From: Vanessa cardui
Taxonomy: Eukaryota > Arthropoda > Insecta > Lepidoptera > Nymphalidae
Direction of reading: 5' to 3'
NCBI RefSeq assembly: GCF_905220365.1
Contig: NC_061140.1
Location: forward strand, 3,908,501-3,972,500
DNA length: 64,000 nt
This document shows, one piece after another, positions 1 to 11,198 of this stretch. A program made the translations under genes and the position numbers. Position 1 is the stretch's first letter; the number at the start of each line of letters is the position of its first letter. The notes under the pieces are model-generated. The model saw only the letters and a list, made by a program, of their open reading frames with translations. It made no database searches and was not told where the DNA came from.

Positions 1-538
1 TTAACAAAGGCTTCAAATAGAAGACATTTAAAGGAAGCCATAGAATGTTGCTATCAATGAAAATACTGTTACAGAAATGTCGGCGATATTAATTCACATG
101 AATATTAATTTATAATAAATCGTACTGTTAATTTATTTTATATCTTTACCTATTTTGTTCATAATTTTAAGTACTTAAACATAGCAGTATTTTTTATGTC
201 ATATTGAGCCATGGTGACATTGTATATGTATATGCAACCTTATATAATCTGTAGCGTAATACAGTAAAAAAACGAGCGTGCTATCGACTGTCATACTTGG
301 TATACTTTTGGCGCGAATATTTCGTGTTTCATACGAGAAATAGTTTATGTATATTGTATAAATTACTCTTATCGAACATTTTTGAAAATTAGTTTAAAAA
401 CTAGACAACCAACTACCTTATACTATCAAATAACAACCAAGAACATTAATTACTTTAAATTATTAATAATTAAAGACAAAATCATCTAAAATGTCAATTT
501 TTTTATGAATTAGATTATTAACGACGACGTATTTGTTG
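1..538. other. AT-rich non-coding DNA
   Basis: I see no coding frame, repeat family or clear structure here. Confidence 0.6.
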
Positions 539-823
539 TTTTTTTTTTTTAAATAAGTTGGCGGTCGAGGATATGGGCCACCTGATGGTAAGTGGTCCAA
601 CACACCAACACCCATAGACAATGACGGTGTAAGAAATATTAACTATTCATTACATCGTCAATGCGCCACCAACCTTGGAAACTAAGATGCTATGTCTCTT
701 GTGCCTGTAGTTACACTGGCACCCTTCAAACTGGAACACAACAATTGTTTAGCGGTAGAATATGTGATGAGTGGGTGGTACCTACTCAGGCGGGCTTGCA
801 CAAAGCCCTAGCACCAAGTAAAG
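539..823 (-). mobile_element. SINE B copy, near full length
   Basis: This copy runs from a poly-T stretch (poly-A tail on the minus strand) through the conserved blocks GGGCCACCTGATGGTAAGTGG, GCGCCACCAACCTTGG and CTTGTGCCTGTAGTTACACT to GGGCTTGCACAAAGCCCTAG. The same blocks recur in the same order at about 6.2, 13.0 and 34.7 kb. The 61-codon open frame at 661-846 lies inside the repeat and is not a gene. I do not see convincing Pol III boxes, so the SINE label rests on length, poly-A end and copy number. Confidence 0.85.
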
Positions 824-1156
824 TTTTAGATAAATTCGGGTTTTAATTAAAACTCTATTGCTGTTCTTGTTTTCCTATATTTATGATAGTTTATAAGTTA
901 TAGCCAGTAAAACATAATAAATTTAGCTCAATAGTTGAAGAAAGTGAATAACTTTAATGAGGTCATGACAACTTTTCTTGGCAACACAAGAGTCGCAACA
1001 ACACAAAATTTATTTGATAACAACAAGACATTCGATTGTTAGGGATGTTATATAATATATTACATTTGGTAACGATGTAGTACCTATACGTTTATCTTTG
1101 TTTTGGAAGATTCCATATGGTGGCCTAATTAAAATCTAATAAAATATTACTTATAT
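824..1156. other. AT-rich non-coding DNA
   Basis: Nothing recognisable lies between the SINE B copy and the SINE A copy. Confidence 0.5.
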
Positions 1157-1408
1157 TATGACCCAGTGGTTAGAACGTGTGCATCTTAACGGATGATTGC
1201 TGGTTCAAACCCAGGCAAGCATCATGAAGGAAAACATCGTGAAGAAATGTACATGTGTCTAATTTCAACGAAATTCTGCCACATGTGAGTCCACCAACCA
1301 TTTGGAGCAGTGTGGTGGATTATGCTACTGACCTTCTCCTTAAAAGAAGAGGAGTCCTTAGGCCACCAGTGGGAAATTCACAGGTAGTTGTTGTTGTTGT
1401 TGTTGTTA
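1157..1408 (+). mobile_element. SINE A (tRNA-derived), internally deleted
   Basis: The tRNA-like head has an A-box-like ACCCAGTGGTTAGAAC and a B-box GGTTCAAACCC, and the copy ends in (TTG)n at 1385-1407. Compared with fuller copies (10726-11034, 38014-38304) it lacks about 50 nt between the B box and GAAGGAAAACATCGTG. A 65-codon frame at 1388-1585 starts in the TTG repeat and is not a gene. A loose duplication (TTATATTATGAC before, TTATATATGAC after) may mark the insertion site. Confidence 0.85.
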
Positions 1409-1890
1409 TGTGTTATATATGACGGCGCGTTTATAGTTTCAGAGGGAGATTTAGTACTAATCATAGTTCACCTATTTTTAATGGCGTTCCCTTTATTTAT
1501 AATCATTTTTCGATCTGATAATTACTGTAATATATATGATAGCAAATTGTTTATATTATCATTTGTATTCGAAAATTTATGTTAAGAGCGGGTACCGCAT
1601 AGGGTAGTGGGTGATAAAACGTGCTGACAGCTGATTCATTCTACTTTTCACAGTCACACGAGGTGATAAGTAGAACATTTCTTTCCTATTGGTTCTCAAT
1701 TTAAGTTAATCAACCTAACCGTATTATATTTTGTGTGTTTTTATCTGGAAGTTAAATAATAGTGTACTGAACAGTCACAATGTATATTTATTTCTAATAT
1801 TTCATCATTATCACACCCTGAAGGATAACAGCCAAGAGTATTTGAAAGGCCGTTCTCATGATCCGACATACATATATTTACTATAATAAG
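1409..1890. other. non-coding DNA
   Basis: No repeat or coding signal was recognised. About 1585-1690 is slightly richer in GC but has no sustained frame. Confidence 0.5.
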
Positions 1891-2062
1891 CAATGTCTAC
1901 GGGCCACCAACTTTGAGAACTAAGACGTCCCTTGTACCTGTAGTTACTCTAGCTCACTTAACCTTCAAACTGGAACACATAAATATTACATTATAATATT
2001 ACTGTCTGATGGTAGAAAATATGATGAGTGGGCGTGCACTAAGCCCCACCACTCAGTATGTT
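1891..2062 (-). mobile_element. SINE B fragment, decayed
   Basis: It keeps the blocks GGGCCACCAACTTTGAGAAC, CTTGTACCTGTAGTTACTCT and GATGAGTGGGCGTGCACTAA but has lost the tail side and carries an AT-rich insertion near 1985-2005. Confidence 0.7.
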
Positions 2063-4286
2063 ATCAATACAATTTGTTGCCAACATCAATTCAGTTTCAT
2101 TCATATTTTGAAAAGACTTCTTCTTTTAAATTTCACAGGTAAAAAAGGTACAACATCAAACTGAACTCCTTTCTATTGTAAAATGACTACCGCTTAGTTT
2201 AATATAATTGACAATTATGTAATTTATCTGAAAGACCATTAACCTGGTAAAGTAATTTGGTATTCGCTAAAATTAACTTATTATAAATAATGACTACTAT
2301 TTAAATGCCCTGCAGATTTATTTATAACCGTAACATAAGTTTTTTTTTCATATATGGACATATCAGAATTCAATATAATTAAAAATAGCCGATGGCTATT
2401 TCATTACCTACCTTCATATTTCACTGCATCATTGGATTCTCCAATAATACAACCTCTTTTCATTTACGACTCCAATTAGAATATATATATTTTTAAATAA
2501 TATGAAGCGTTAACATGTTACTGCTTTTTATAATATTTATAACATTAATCTAGATTTATTCAGTCTACACACCCAGCTGTTATTTTGCTCATCTCAATAA
2601 ATCGGAGGCTCTATTCGTTACGAAATTTCTACATCTTCCATCCTTATTTCGGTAATCTTACATCAAACATTACAAATGTAGTCTGTAGGGTTATTCTGGT
2701 AAGAGCAAACTCGCAACTCACCGAGTGAGGAACGAAAGGAGTTCTTACAGAATAACACTGCTGTTTTTTAAAACAAGGAAGTATAACTAATGATTTGTCA
2801 TCTGTACTTTTCTGACACGTTTATTTCAATGAAGCAAGAAAAGAACAGAAGATTTGAAATTTCGTTTTTATATAGCAAACCTCTCGTTACTTCGAAGCGT
2901 TAATGTTAATCTATTTCAAATCTAAAACAGACGTTCACAAAAGCATTTCTCTTTCTACGTCTATGATTATTACAGCTGTGTAAATATTCAATTACCTCAT
3001 TAATAAATTATAACTACGTTACAGTAAGTGCATTTAATGTTTATAAAATTTACGAAACCAAATCCAATTATGTTATTTTATTTTATTTAACCAAATCAAT
3101 ATTTTTACGTAAAAAAACATGTTTATGATACCCGATATTATTCTGAGACTATAATGTTTTTGATAACAATTTTAATAAATATATCCATCGAATACTATTT
3201 TTTAATCAAATAGATCCTAGTTATAAGTTACTATTGTTGATAAGTTGCTGTTAATATTTCTACGTTTTATATTATTTCTGCGTTTATTGTGCAATTTTCC
3301 AAATGGTCTACTGTGGCGAAGCATTAGTTCTAAACTAGCGTTTATGTTAAGCTGGTCCTAGACACAAATTCCTTAACTTACTCTCAGGTCTAAACGTCAC
3401 TCGGTCTGAAATAATAAAATTGGTCATTAATTTGATGTCTGCGATTTATTGCCCTTGCCGTCTGCGTTTATTGGTTTCATCTTGTTTTATTATTGCTGTA
3501 TAGATAGGATGTATGAAACGAATGAAATGAAACAATACATTAAAATCTCTTTGCTAAACTATAAGTATTTTTATAGCATATATTTAAAAAATATATAAAT
3601 AAATTGTAAGGGTTCTACACTATTAATAACATTACAACTAGTATTTGTAACTATAGCCACTGAACGCTAATATTTGATAAAAATGCATTTAAATACTCTT
3701 TTTTTAAAAACCTCTTTCGATTAAAACACTCTTAATGAATGCAAATTAACTCTTCACTTAAAAACAACGTACTCAGTTCTAATTTATTTTTAAAACACTC
3801 TTATTTTACTATAAGCGCTTTAATGCATAAGAGATTTGTACAAATGTTTAATTTGAATATGAAATTCATTCGCATTTACGGTATTCAGAACGCACACTAC
3901 TGCGATCAAACTCATCGCAATTCAAAACTCGCCTGTGTTTTATTTTATTTTTTTAAACAAAGGAGTGAGTCTCATTAAAATTTTGAAGTGCGTTAGGTTT
4001 TGATCCGTCTAGCACGATAGACGACTTCACCGCAACACAGAAAATATCAGATACGCATAAGAGAATACATTTTGTTTTGTGTTTGCCTATACGTAAATAC
4101 CTAATCGAATCTTTCACTTTTTCTGCGCTTTGTTTACTTATAAATAAGTTCACTTACCTTTTTTTCGTCATTTGCAGGTACATGAAACAAAAAAAGCAAA
4201 TATTAGAATTAATTACTCAAATAAAATGAAATCGTCAAAAAGTCACACTTTTAAGACCAACAGCGTGCCCGGTTTTGTTGGGTATA
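2063..4286. other. long AT-rich non-coding stretch
   Basis: The longest frames (for example 3739-3978, 79 codons) are AT-driven, with no splice context or domain. I see no repeat family here. Confidence 0.5.
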
Positions 4287-4565
4287 GTAACAGCCTGTAA
4301 AATTTCCACTTTGTGGGAAAATTTGTGGGTGTGTTTGGGATAAGGCCTCCTCTCCTTTTGAGGAGAAGATTAGGAGAATACTCCACCACGCTGCTCCAAT
4401 GAGGGTTGGTGGATTCATATGTGACGGAATTTCATTGAAATTTTTTTCCTTCGAGATGAATTATAAACACAAATCAAACACATGAAAACTAAGTGGTGCC
4501 TGTCTGGGTTTGACTCCGCAATCATCGGTATAGATGCACGCACTCTAACCATAGGGCCTTCTCGT
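4287..4565 (-). mobile_element. SINE A copy, diverged
   Basis: It shows ACAGCCTGTAAAATTTCCAC, AAGGCCTCCTCTCC, CCACCACGCTGCTCCAATG and GAGATGAATTATAAACACAA. The B box is degraded to GGGTTTGACTCC on the plus strand, and the head ends in GGGCCTTCTCG. Part of the middle (hairpin and CTTCACCG region) is missing near 4440-4455. Confidence 0.85.
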
Positions 4566-5114
4566 GTGTTGTATACACACACATAGGGATACATACGGCT
4601 GTCTCAATCAAAATATGTAAGACGGTGTATGGGTTTCTTGTAGTATATATCTAATATTATGTGTATGAGCTCCTTTAACTTAAATTAAAAATTGACCGAC
4701 ATAAGGTACGGTCAGCCATCGTAAATCTAAATTTCAAATATTTTTACGTCAAACAGAATACATTAGCAAACTTTATTTATAAGAGCTCTGAGTGCAAAGT
4801 GATGAGAAATACACGCTTAATTCCATATAACACCAGATCACCAAGCGCCTCATTCTCCAAACGTTCCTAAGCGCATAGTCGTGTTGCCTTGAGGACATCA
4901 CATTTGGATCGTTGAAACTTGACCCGACTGTTTTCGCAGTCCCTGTCGCGTCGTACCGGCGCCTCCATCTGACCCGTTTTGTTCGTGACGTTTGCTCCAA
5001 GTTAGAGCAAGTAGCGTTTTTATACGACTATTGTATATGAATATACTCAAAATAGCTAACTTAAATTAAAATACCGGCTATTGAGAGTAAATAGGTTTAT
5101 TTTTCTTTTTTGCT
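4566..5114. other. non-coding DNA with a GC-richer block
   Basis: About 4845-4995 is GC-richer than its surroundings and is open for 75 codons on the minus strand (4773-5000). The inferred peptide is arginine-rich at first and has no domain I recognise. I see no convincing acceptor or donor, so I leave it as an unproven exon candidate. Confidence 0.25.
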
Positions 5115-5270
5115 TTATAAATTAAAATCAAAATAAACTTTATTCAAGTCGGCTTTTACAAGCACTTTTGAATAGTCATTTTACAATTAAGTGAAGCTAC
5201 CACCGGATCCAAAAAGTAGATAATACCGAGAAGAACAGGAAAGAACCTCAGTAGTTACTCTTTTTCAATA
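5115..5270 (-). repeat. 3' end of a GAATAAAG-tailed repeat (family D)
   Basis: On the minus strand it reads toward CTTGAATAAAGTTTATTTTG and a (TTTTGA)-like end. The block AAGCACTTTTGAATAGTCA is shared with 13744-13829 and 30456-30605. I take this to be the 3' end of a lepidopteran LINE or LINE-dependent SINE; its coding part is absent. Confidence 0.7.
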
Positions 5271-6206
5271 TTTAAAAAAATATATATAGTGTTACTATCG
5301 GAATATGGAAGTTCACATGTCTGCAAAAAACACTTGTGTCCTATTATATTTGTTGCGCAGTTAGCTTACCTACGCAATAGGTATCTGTGTGTGTATAGTC
5401 GTTATTATGAATGACGCATGACTACAGATTTTTAGTACCTTTGGATGAATTTATCAGTACCAGTTATTTTTAAATTTTTAATTCCGAGCAAAAATATAAT
5501 AATTCAATAAAAAGTGACTTGTTATAATTGCTTTTCCCAGTCCGCTTGTGTATTACATTAAATCAAAGTTACCAAAAGATTTGATTAAGCAAGCGATATA
5601 ACCGTTTATTATAAATAGGACAATGATAAAATACAACCAGTCACGGTCGTAACTCGGTCCGATGTGTTAACACGTTATTTTATTTTATGAGCTTATTACT
5701 TGTACCAAACAATAACCTTTTAACAAGAACGGTAAAAATGGCTTTACAACAATAAGTACTCAGTTTATTTATATTATGATTCTTTGTTTAGAAAAGGTAG
5801 AAAGAGGATCAAACATTACGATACGATACGTATAAATTTGAAGGATTTATATTAAAAGATATCAACAAAATATATACATTGAGACTGAAATACTTTATTG
5901 TTTATCTGAATTAAGTTGACAAACATTGGTTTAGAACCTAGAACAATTGATTAATAGCTTAACTTCGGTCAATTCTCGCTCTTATAGAAATAAAGGAATT
6001 TCAATATGGATTACGGGTATAAACAATCCTTCTTCTAAATGAAATAGAATATTTTCAGCTGCTTTACAATATTTTTCTTATAATCACAATATCATTGGCT
6101 ATTTTGATAGAATCAGCGATTATTATAATCACTGAAGAAATAAGCTTACAATAAAACGCTAAATTTCCAACGTTCCGTATTCCGTCAATGTATTCTTCCC
6201 GAGGAT
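5271..6206. other. AT-rich non-coding DNA
   Basis: No gene or repeat was recognised. CCGAGGAT at 6199-6206 is the left half of the likely target duplication of the next SINE B. Confidence 0.5.
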
Positions 6207-6532
6207 TTTTATATGGAATAGGTTAGTGAACGAGCATATGGGCCACCTGATGGTAAGTGGTCACCATCACCCATAGAAAATGAAGCTGTAAGAAATTTTA
6301 ACTATTCCTTACGTCGTCAATGTGCCCCCAACCTTGGGAACTAAGATGTTATGTCCCTAGTGCCTGTAGTTACAATAGCTCACTCACCCATCGAACCGCA
6401 GCACCACAATACTGAGTACTGATATTTGGCGGTAGAATAACTGATAAATGGATGGTACCTACCCAGACGGGCTTGCACAAAGCCCTACCACCAAGAAATT
6501 ATCATTATTATTATTTGATATATATCATAATT
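6207..6532 (-). mobile_element. SINE B copy with probable 8-nt target duplication
   Basis: It is nearly full length: TATGGAATAGGTTAGTGAACG at the tail side, then CATATGGGCCACCTGATGG, through to CACAAAGCCCTACCACCAAG. CCGAGGAT flanks the insertion at 6199-6206 and 6533-6540. An extra AT-rich ATT-repeat segment (about 6500-6530) lies between the usual 5' end and the right duplication. Confidence 0.85.
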
Positions 6533-6540
6533 CCGAGGAT

Positions 6541-7876
6541 ATTTTTTTTTAAATATAACCTTTTAATAATGAATATCACTCAATCTAGCGATTGTAGAAC
6601 ACATATATCTTAGTATGTAATAATATTATTTATTAAGGTATAATAAAATTTATGTATTTTTTTTTAACAACAAATTTTTGTCCAAATGTTAAATTTTATA
6701 ATATTCACGTCGTTAACATTATTTGGTTTAGATTATTTGTTATTATTTTTGTTTTATTATGGTAAGTAAAAAATTTCATTATTTTTTATATTTATGAACT
6801 TGTTTATAACAATTTAATATTTATAAACTGCCAGTAACTTAAACTTGCTTCTATACTATTTTAATTTTTTCCGCTGTTTACGTTTACATTCAGTGGAAAA
6901 CAATCATTGTTGTTTAGGTTTTACATTGAGTATATACGAGATTGTGTGTTTTACGAAAATAATGAAAAGTAATTCGATAATGTAACTCATAATATAAAGC
7001 AATGGCCGTCATAAACATTGCCATTTATTTATGTATATATGAATCAATAGGTCTTCTTTATGATAACTAACTGGAGAAAAGTACTAAATAAATATAAGTA
7101 GATACTAGATTATGCAGCTCGTTTTGGGGAATTCAGTATAAAATATTATTATATACGTAGCTACGCTTCGAAGTTACACCCGCTTTCAATTAAGACTATT
7201 GACGTCACAAGCATGAATTTGAAGTTGTGTTCCTCTATAAACATATTTTATGTGTACCTATGAAAAGGATCGCACGGGACAGCAAAAATTATGTCTTAGT
7301 TAATGCATCCTTTCTTCATATATTATTTGTTTTATAGTTTTATGTCAACATATATTTTAAGTAGTTTTAAAATTAAGAAGCTAAATAGGATTAAAATTTT
7401 TGATTTGTTTTCTTTTTACGCACCTGTGTTCTTCTTTATATATGACATTTAAATAGAACTTTACTTTTGTTATATTTCAATCAATGTAAACATGATTGAA
7501 GACCCAAATAAAATAAAATAAACACATAGCCAGACAAGATTATCCTTCAAACTAAACTCGAGATGGGAATCGTCTAGAAAAATAAACAGCAATATTATTA
7601 AAAGATCACAATAAAGGGTTTCTCTTATCGCTTTTACCAAAGTCTATCCACTTCACTTGAGGAGGGTCAGAGAGGCTCCCCCGCAATAAACACCCAGTAT
7701 CCTTGAGTTATGATTTCACTTTACACCAGTTCAGGGTTTAGCGTTTACTTTTTAAGCAGCCATGTTTGCTAAGCTAAGTAAACTTCGTCATCATCAATAT
7801 TGAAAGGAATTTACGAGACATTTAATAACAAATGTTGATTACTTGTTAGATTGAAAATTAAGATGCTTATTTTTAT
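6541..7876. other. long AT-rich non-coding stretch
   Basis: I see no coding signal. About 7640-7740 is slightly GC-richer, without a sustained frame. Confidence 0.5.
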
Positions 7877-7945
7877 TATTACAGTTATTAAAAACGGGAT
7901 ATATACCACGTTTTTTATTTTTATTTGATAGAACTCGGCCGGGGG
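7877..7945. repeat. fragment of the ACGGGATAT inverted-repeat family
   Basis: ATTACAGTTATTA, then ACGGGATATATACCACG, then TTTTTTATTTTTAT match, on the opposite strand, the right part of the inverted-repeat unit at 10253-10420, including the stretch outside its 30-nt arm. It is therefore a one-armed copy. Confidence 0.65.
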
Positions 7946-8130
7946 ACTTTGTTATACAATATTTAGTGATAGTTATGATAAAACAGAAACAAATTAATGT
8001 CAAATGACTTCAAATGAAAGAAGTGCTTATTCCTTAAAGGTATTTCTTCCACGCACGTTAACATATGATATTAAATCTAAATTACAATGAACAGTGTAGG
8101 TTATCTTTAGTTTGATCAATAATTTTCGTA

Positions 8131-8479
8131 TACAGGGTTATTGGTAACTCGACGTATATCCGTTAGCAGGTGATAGGGGTGACTATACGCAATAATTTTA
8201 ACCCCCATATGCATCATCCAAAAGTGAACCATTTTTGAGTTATCACGTTTTTTAGTTTTTTTCAAAATTTGTCAAAAATGCAACTTCAAAAATTTATTTA
8301 AAAAAAGGATCCAATAAATTTTTTTTTTCTTTTGTTTTATAAAAACGATTAAACACTGGATGTATTCTATTATAGTTAATATTTAAATAATAATTATCGG
8401 TCCAAATTTAAATATTTTTTTGATTTTTTTTTCCTTTGACCTAATAACGGATATACGTCGAGTTACCAATAACCCTGTA
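8131..8479. mobile_element. TA-flanked element with perfect 35-nt terminal inverted repeats
   Basis: Positions 8131-8165 and 8445-8479 are exact reverse complements. The ends read TACAGGGTTATTGG and CCAATAACCCTGTA. TA lies directly outside each end (8129-8130 and 8480-8481), the duplication typical of the Tc1/mariner superfamily. The 349-nt unit has no coding frame, so it is a non-autonomous (MITE-type) element. I cannot name the family. Confidence 0.85.
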
Positions 8480-8481
8480 TA

Positions 8482-8834
8482 TTACATTATACAGTTATGG
8501 CATTCATTGGTCTTATTGGTGAAATATGTACTAATATTACAAACGTGAAAGCTACCCTGTCTGATTGTTATGCTATCACAGCTTGATGAATTTTGGTAAT
8601 ACCTAACGTGGTCATCATTCCATCCCTAAAATTCATATTTCGTTGTCGTACTGCGCGGACGTGTACAAATTTTTTTTTAATTTTCTCTAAAACAATACAA
8701 GTATAATTTCTTCTTTATAACCTTTTTCAAGTTAATAGAAACAAAAAAGTTGGGCGCCTCTGCACACGACGCGCAAGTTTCATTGTTTTACCTAAAATGT
8801 ACCAAGTTCGGTCAAATCGCAAAAACATACGACG
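8482..8834. other. non-coding DNA
   Basis: There is no coding frame. Blocks such as GTACCAAGTTCGGTCAAATC just before the LINE remnant look repeat-like but were not matched elsewhere in the window. Confidence 0.4.
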
Positions 8835-8837
8835 GTG

Positions 8838-9170
8838 TGTGACTTTATAACAAGGTACCCTCAGTCATTAAAGACATTGATTCGCTCGATAAATTTAAAA
8901 AGCAATTGTCTCATTACATTATTACATCTATCTGAGTATGTAAATGGAGTAATAGAATTTTCAAATCGAGGTGATTTTTTGTTTATATATTATATAATGA
9001 TTTGTATGTTATTTCCACAAATGATTAATGTGAGTACGACAACGAATGTCTGTAAATTGTTTGTTATTTTTTTTTCCATTATATTCTCATGTAAGTGATG
9101 TAATTTGTCTTAATGAGAATAAATAATATTTGAACTTGTTATGATTTTTTAAATAAACTTATATAATTTT
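8838..9170 (+). pseudogene. LINE remnant: C-terminus of RT ORF plus 3' UTR
   Basis: One frame reads LYNKVPSVIKDIDSLDKFKK and continues about ten codons to a TGA near 8936. The pattern Y-N-x-[LV]-P-S, then I, then S-L-x-x-F-K is the usual C-terminal end of jockey/CR1-type LINE ORF2 proteins; the LINE at 25554-28412 ends in a related way (RLYNKFNVL). About 200 nt of AT-rich sequence with GAATAAATAATA follows as a likely 3' UTR. Everything upstream (endonuclease, RT) is missing, so this is a heavily 5'-truncated, dead copy. A longer open frame in another register (8835-9098) is a shadow. Confidence 0.6.
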
Positions 9171-9248
9171 AATTGAAATAATAATATTTAGTACGGCTTT
9201 AATTTTTAAATACGATTTTATTTGAAATAACATTTATTAGTATGATTA

Positions 9249-9458
9249 TTGATTCGGTTATCGACACCGTATAGTAGGACTCCTGTCACTTCCTCTCGTG
9301 GCGTGGTGCGGCAAGCTGGTACTGCCTGGCACGAGAAAAACAAAAGGCGGGGAATTTTGAACGGGCAGGGCAGAAGAAAGCTAGATTTCCTGGATGGGCG
9401 GAAAAAGGATATAATTATATACAATAAGCGGATAAATAATATATGTATCGATTGGTAA
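9249..9458 (+). other. GC-richer open block, unidentified
   Basis: About 9260-9400 stands out from AT-rich flanks and is open for 69 codons from a TTG, with no ATG start. The inferred peptide is basic and glycine/arginine-rich in the middle, with no domain I know. The opposite strand is open too (9218-9424). It may be an old repeat or an exon fragment. Confidence 0.25.
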
Positions 9459-10252
9459 ATTAATATAGTGACGTAAATTAATGTTATGTGAGTAGTTTTA
9501 TTACTAATCTAAACCTAAAATGCGATCAAAACTGTGAGCGACAACTATTATATAATATATATAAGATACAAAGATAATAGACGAGACAAGTGTGTCGGTG
9601 ATATGAGAATATGATTGGTTAGTAGGTAATAAAATATGTTGTCGTTATTGAGGACTAAATCGCCGATCAGCAGTTGTATTCGTATCTCGTGAAATATCGA
9701 CAATCGACTCACATTGATACGCCATTTTGATACGTGTGTCTTATATATTTAATAATCATTATGGTCAATGAACCATATAAAGTTTTGATATTGACTTATT
9801 GACGCTTGTTTTTTTGCGGTGAAATTCGATTTTCTTGTTACAGAATAGTCCTACTGTTATTATAAAATTAAATTGTTATATAATTTCTAAGCTTCGGAGA
9901 ACGAGATCCTTCATAATACTATCAAATAATATTTTACTTGAAAATGTTCTTTTAATTTGTTAGATATCTTTTAAAAAATTATTTAAATATTTATTTATAA
10001 AAATGAAAGTAAGAAATAAATAAAGACTTCAAAAATTTTACCCAATGTACTGTTCAAAAAAAAAAAAATACTAACAATATCAGATATCAAACAAACAACA
10101 CAGTATGAACTATCAAAAACGGTTATACAAAAATAACAACCTTATTTATATACCGATATGTAAGTACGAAGCCGTACGAAGTTCTCTAGTATAACATAAA
10201 AAATGAAATTCTTATCAAATTAAGATTTTAAATTAACATGGTTATTTTTAAT
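9459..10252. other. AT-rich non-coding DNA
   Basis: No gene or repeat family was recognised. Confidence 0.5.
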
Positions 10253-10420
10253 ATTACAGTTATTAATTACGGGATATTTACCGATACGGACGGGATATTT
10301 ACGAATGTCTTGTCCACGAGACTCTCGTTAACAAGACATTCGTAGATAATGTCGAAATATCGAGCTCCAACGGATAAAAATAAAAAACATGGTAAATATC
10401 CCGTAATTAATAACTGTAAT
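10253..10420. mobile_element. inverted-repeat unit with perfect 30-nt arms and inner hairpin
   Basis: 10253-10282 and 10391-10420 are exact reverse complements (ATTACAGTTATTAATTACGG and onward). Inside, ACGAATGTCTTGT and ACAAGACATTCGT form a second inverted pair around CCACGAGACTCTCGTTA. The GGGATATTTAC motif also occurs as an extra direct copy near 10290-10302. A one-armed relative lies at 7877-7945. No coding frame of its own; probably a non-autonomous DNA element. Confidence 0.65.
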
Positions 10421-10675
10421 CTTATCAAATTATTCGTGATAATGAACTCGTCGTATATGGCAAACGCTGTTGAGAGTTTTAGTGAATTCGTCTCGCATGA
10501 AAAGTGTTTGTCGAGTGGAAAATTCTTGACATCGCAAAGCCGAGTGGAGCCTCATCGATCACCGACGCCCCTTGACTTACACTAGCACAATCAATGAGGA
10601 TTGAAATAAAACCTATTTTGCTTCTAATAAGGTTGCGGCTTGATACATTATTTATATTTTTTTAGAACATACCTA
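10421..10675. other. non-coding DNA, GC-richer at 10440-10580
   Basis: A 78-codon frame (10349-10585) runs through it but half of that lies in the inverted repeat, so I do not call a gene. It may be more of the same element. Confidence 0.35.
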
Positions 10676-11198
10676 CTAGTTGTCACCCGCGGCTCCGTTG
10701 GCGTTTTAGGGGTTGGTTGTCATGTACAACAACAACAACAACAACAGCCTGTAAATTCTCACTGCTGGGCTAAAGGCCTCCTCTCCCTTTGAGGAGAAGG
10801 TTTGGAACATATTCCACCACGCTGTTCCAATGCGGGTCGGTGGAATGCACATGTGGCAGAATTTCTATGAATTTTGTCACATGCAGGTTTCCTCACGATT
10901 TTTTCCTTCACCGCTGAGCAAGAGATGAATTATAAAGACAAATTAAGCATATGAAACAGCGGTGCTTGCCTGGGTTTGAACCCGCAATCATCGGTTAAGA
11001 TGCACGCGTTTTAACCACTGGGCCATCTCGACTCTGGTTGTCATGTGTTACGCAAAAATTATAGCCTTTGTCCTTCCTTGGAAATCATATTTGCTTCATA
11101 CCAAATTGCGTCAAATTAGGTTCAGTGCTATGGCTGTTAAAGAGTGATAGACAGACCGACTGACAGAGTTACTTTCACATTTATAATATTACTATAGA
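10676..11198 (-). mobile_element. Helitron-like element interrupted by a SINE A
   Basis: On the minus strand it begins TCTATAGTAATATTATAAAT, carries GAAAGTAACTCTGTCAGTCG and the CAAATTTGG-type block of related copies, and ends in a GC-rich stretch followed by CTAG. It sits between A and T on the plus strand (A at 10675, T at 11199). Known Helitrons start TC, end CTRR after a hairpin and insert between A and T without duplication, which fits. Similar lepidopteran elements have been called Lep1. No coding sequence: non-autonomous. The inserted SINE occupies 10726-11034. Confidence 0.75.
10726..11034 (-). mobile_element. full-length SINE A with 12-nt target duplication
   Basis: TGGTTGTCATGT occurs at 10714-10725 and 11035-11046, exactly flanking the SINE. 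On the minus strand the order is: tRNA-like head with TGGCCCAGTGGTTAAAACG and B box GGTTCAAACCC, body with CTCAGCGGTGAAGGAAAA, CCACCACGCTGTTCCAATG (plus strand) and AGGCCTCCTCTCCC (plus strand), then a (GTT)n tail. This is the cleanest SINE A in the window and serves as my reference. Such SINEs are made by Pol III and moved by a partner LINE. Confidence 0.95.

Noticed and set aside
661..846. 61-codon frame
   Set aside because: It lies inside a SINE B copy; the same blocks occur in many places in other frames.
1157..1215. tRNA-like sequence with A and B boxes (also in other SINE A, C and E copies)
   Set aside because: It is the head of SINE A and no cloverleaf with acceptor stem can be completed, so it is not a tRNA gene.
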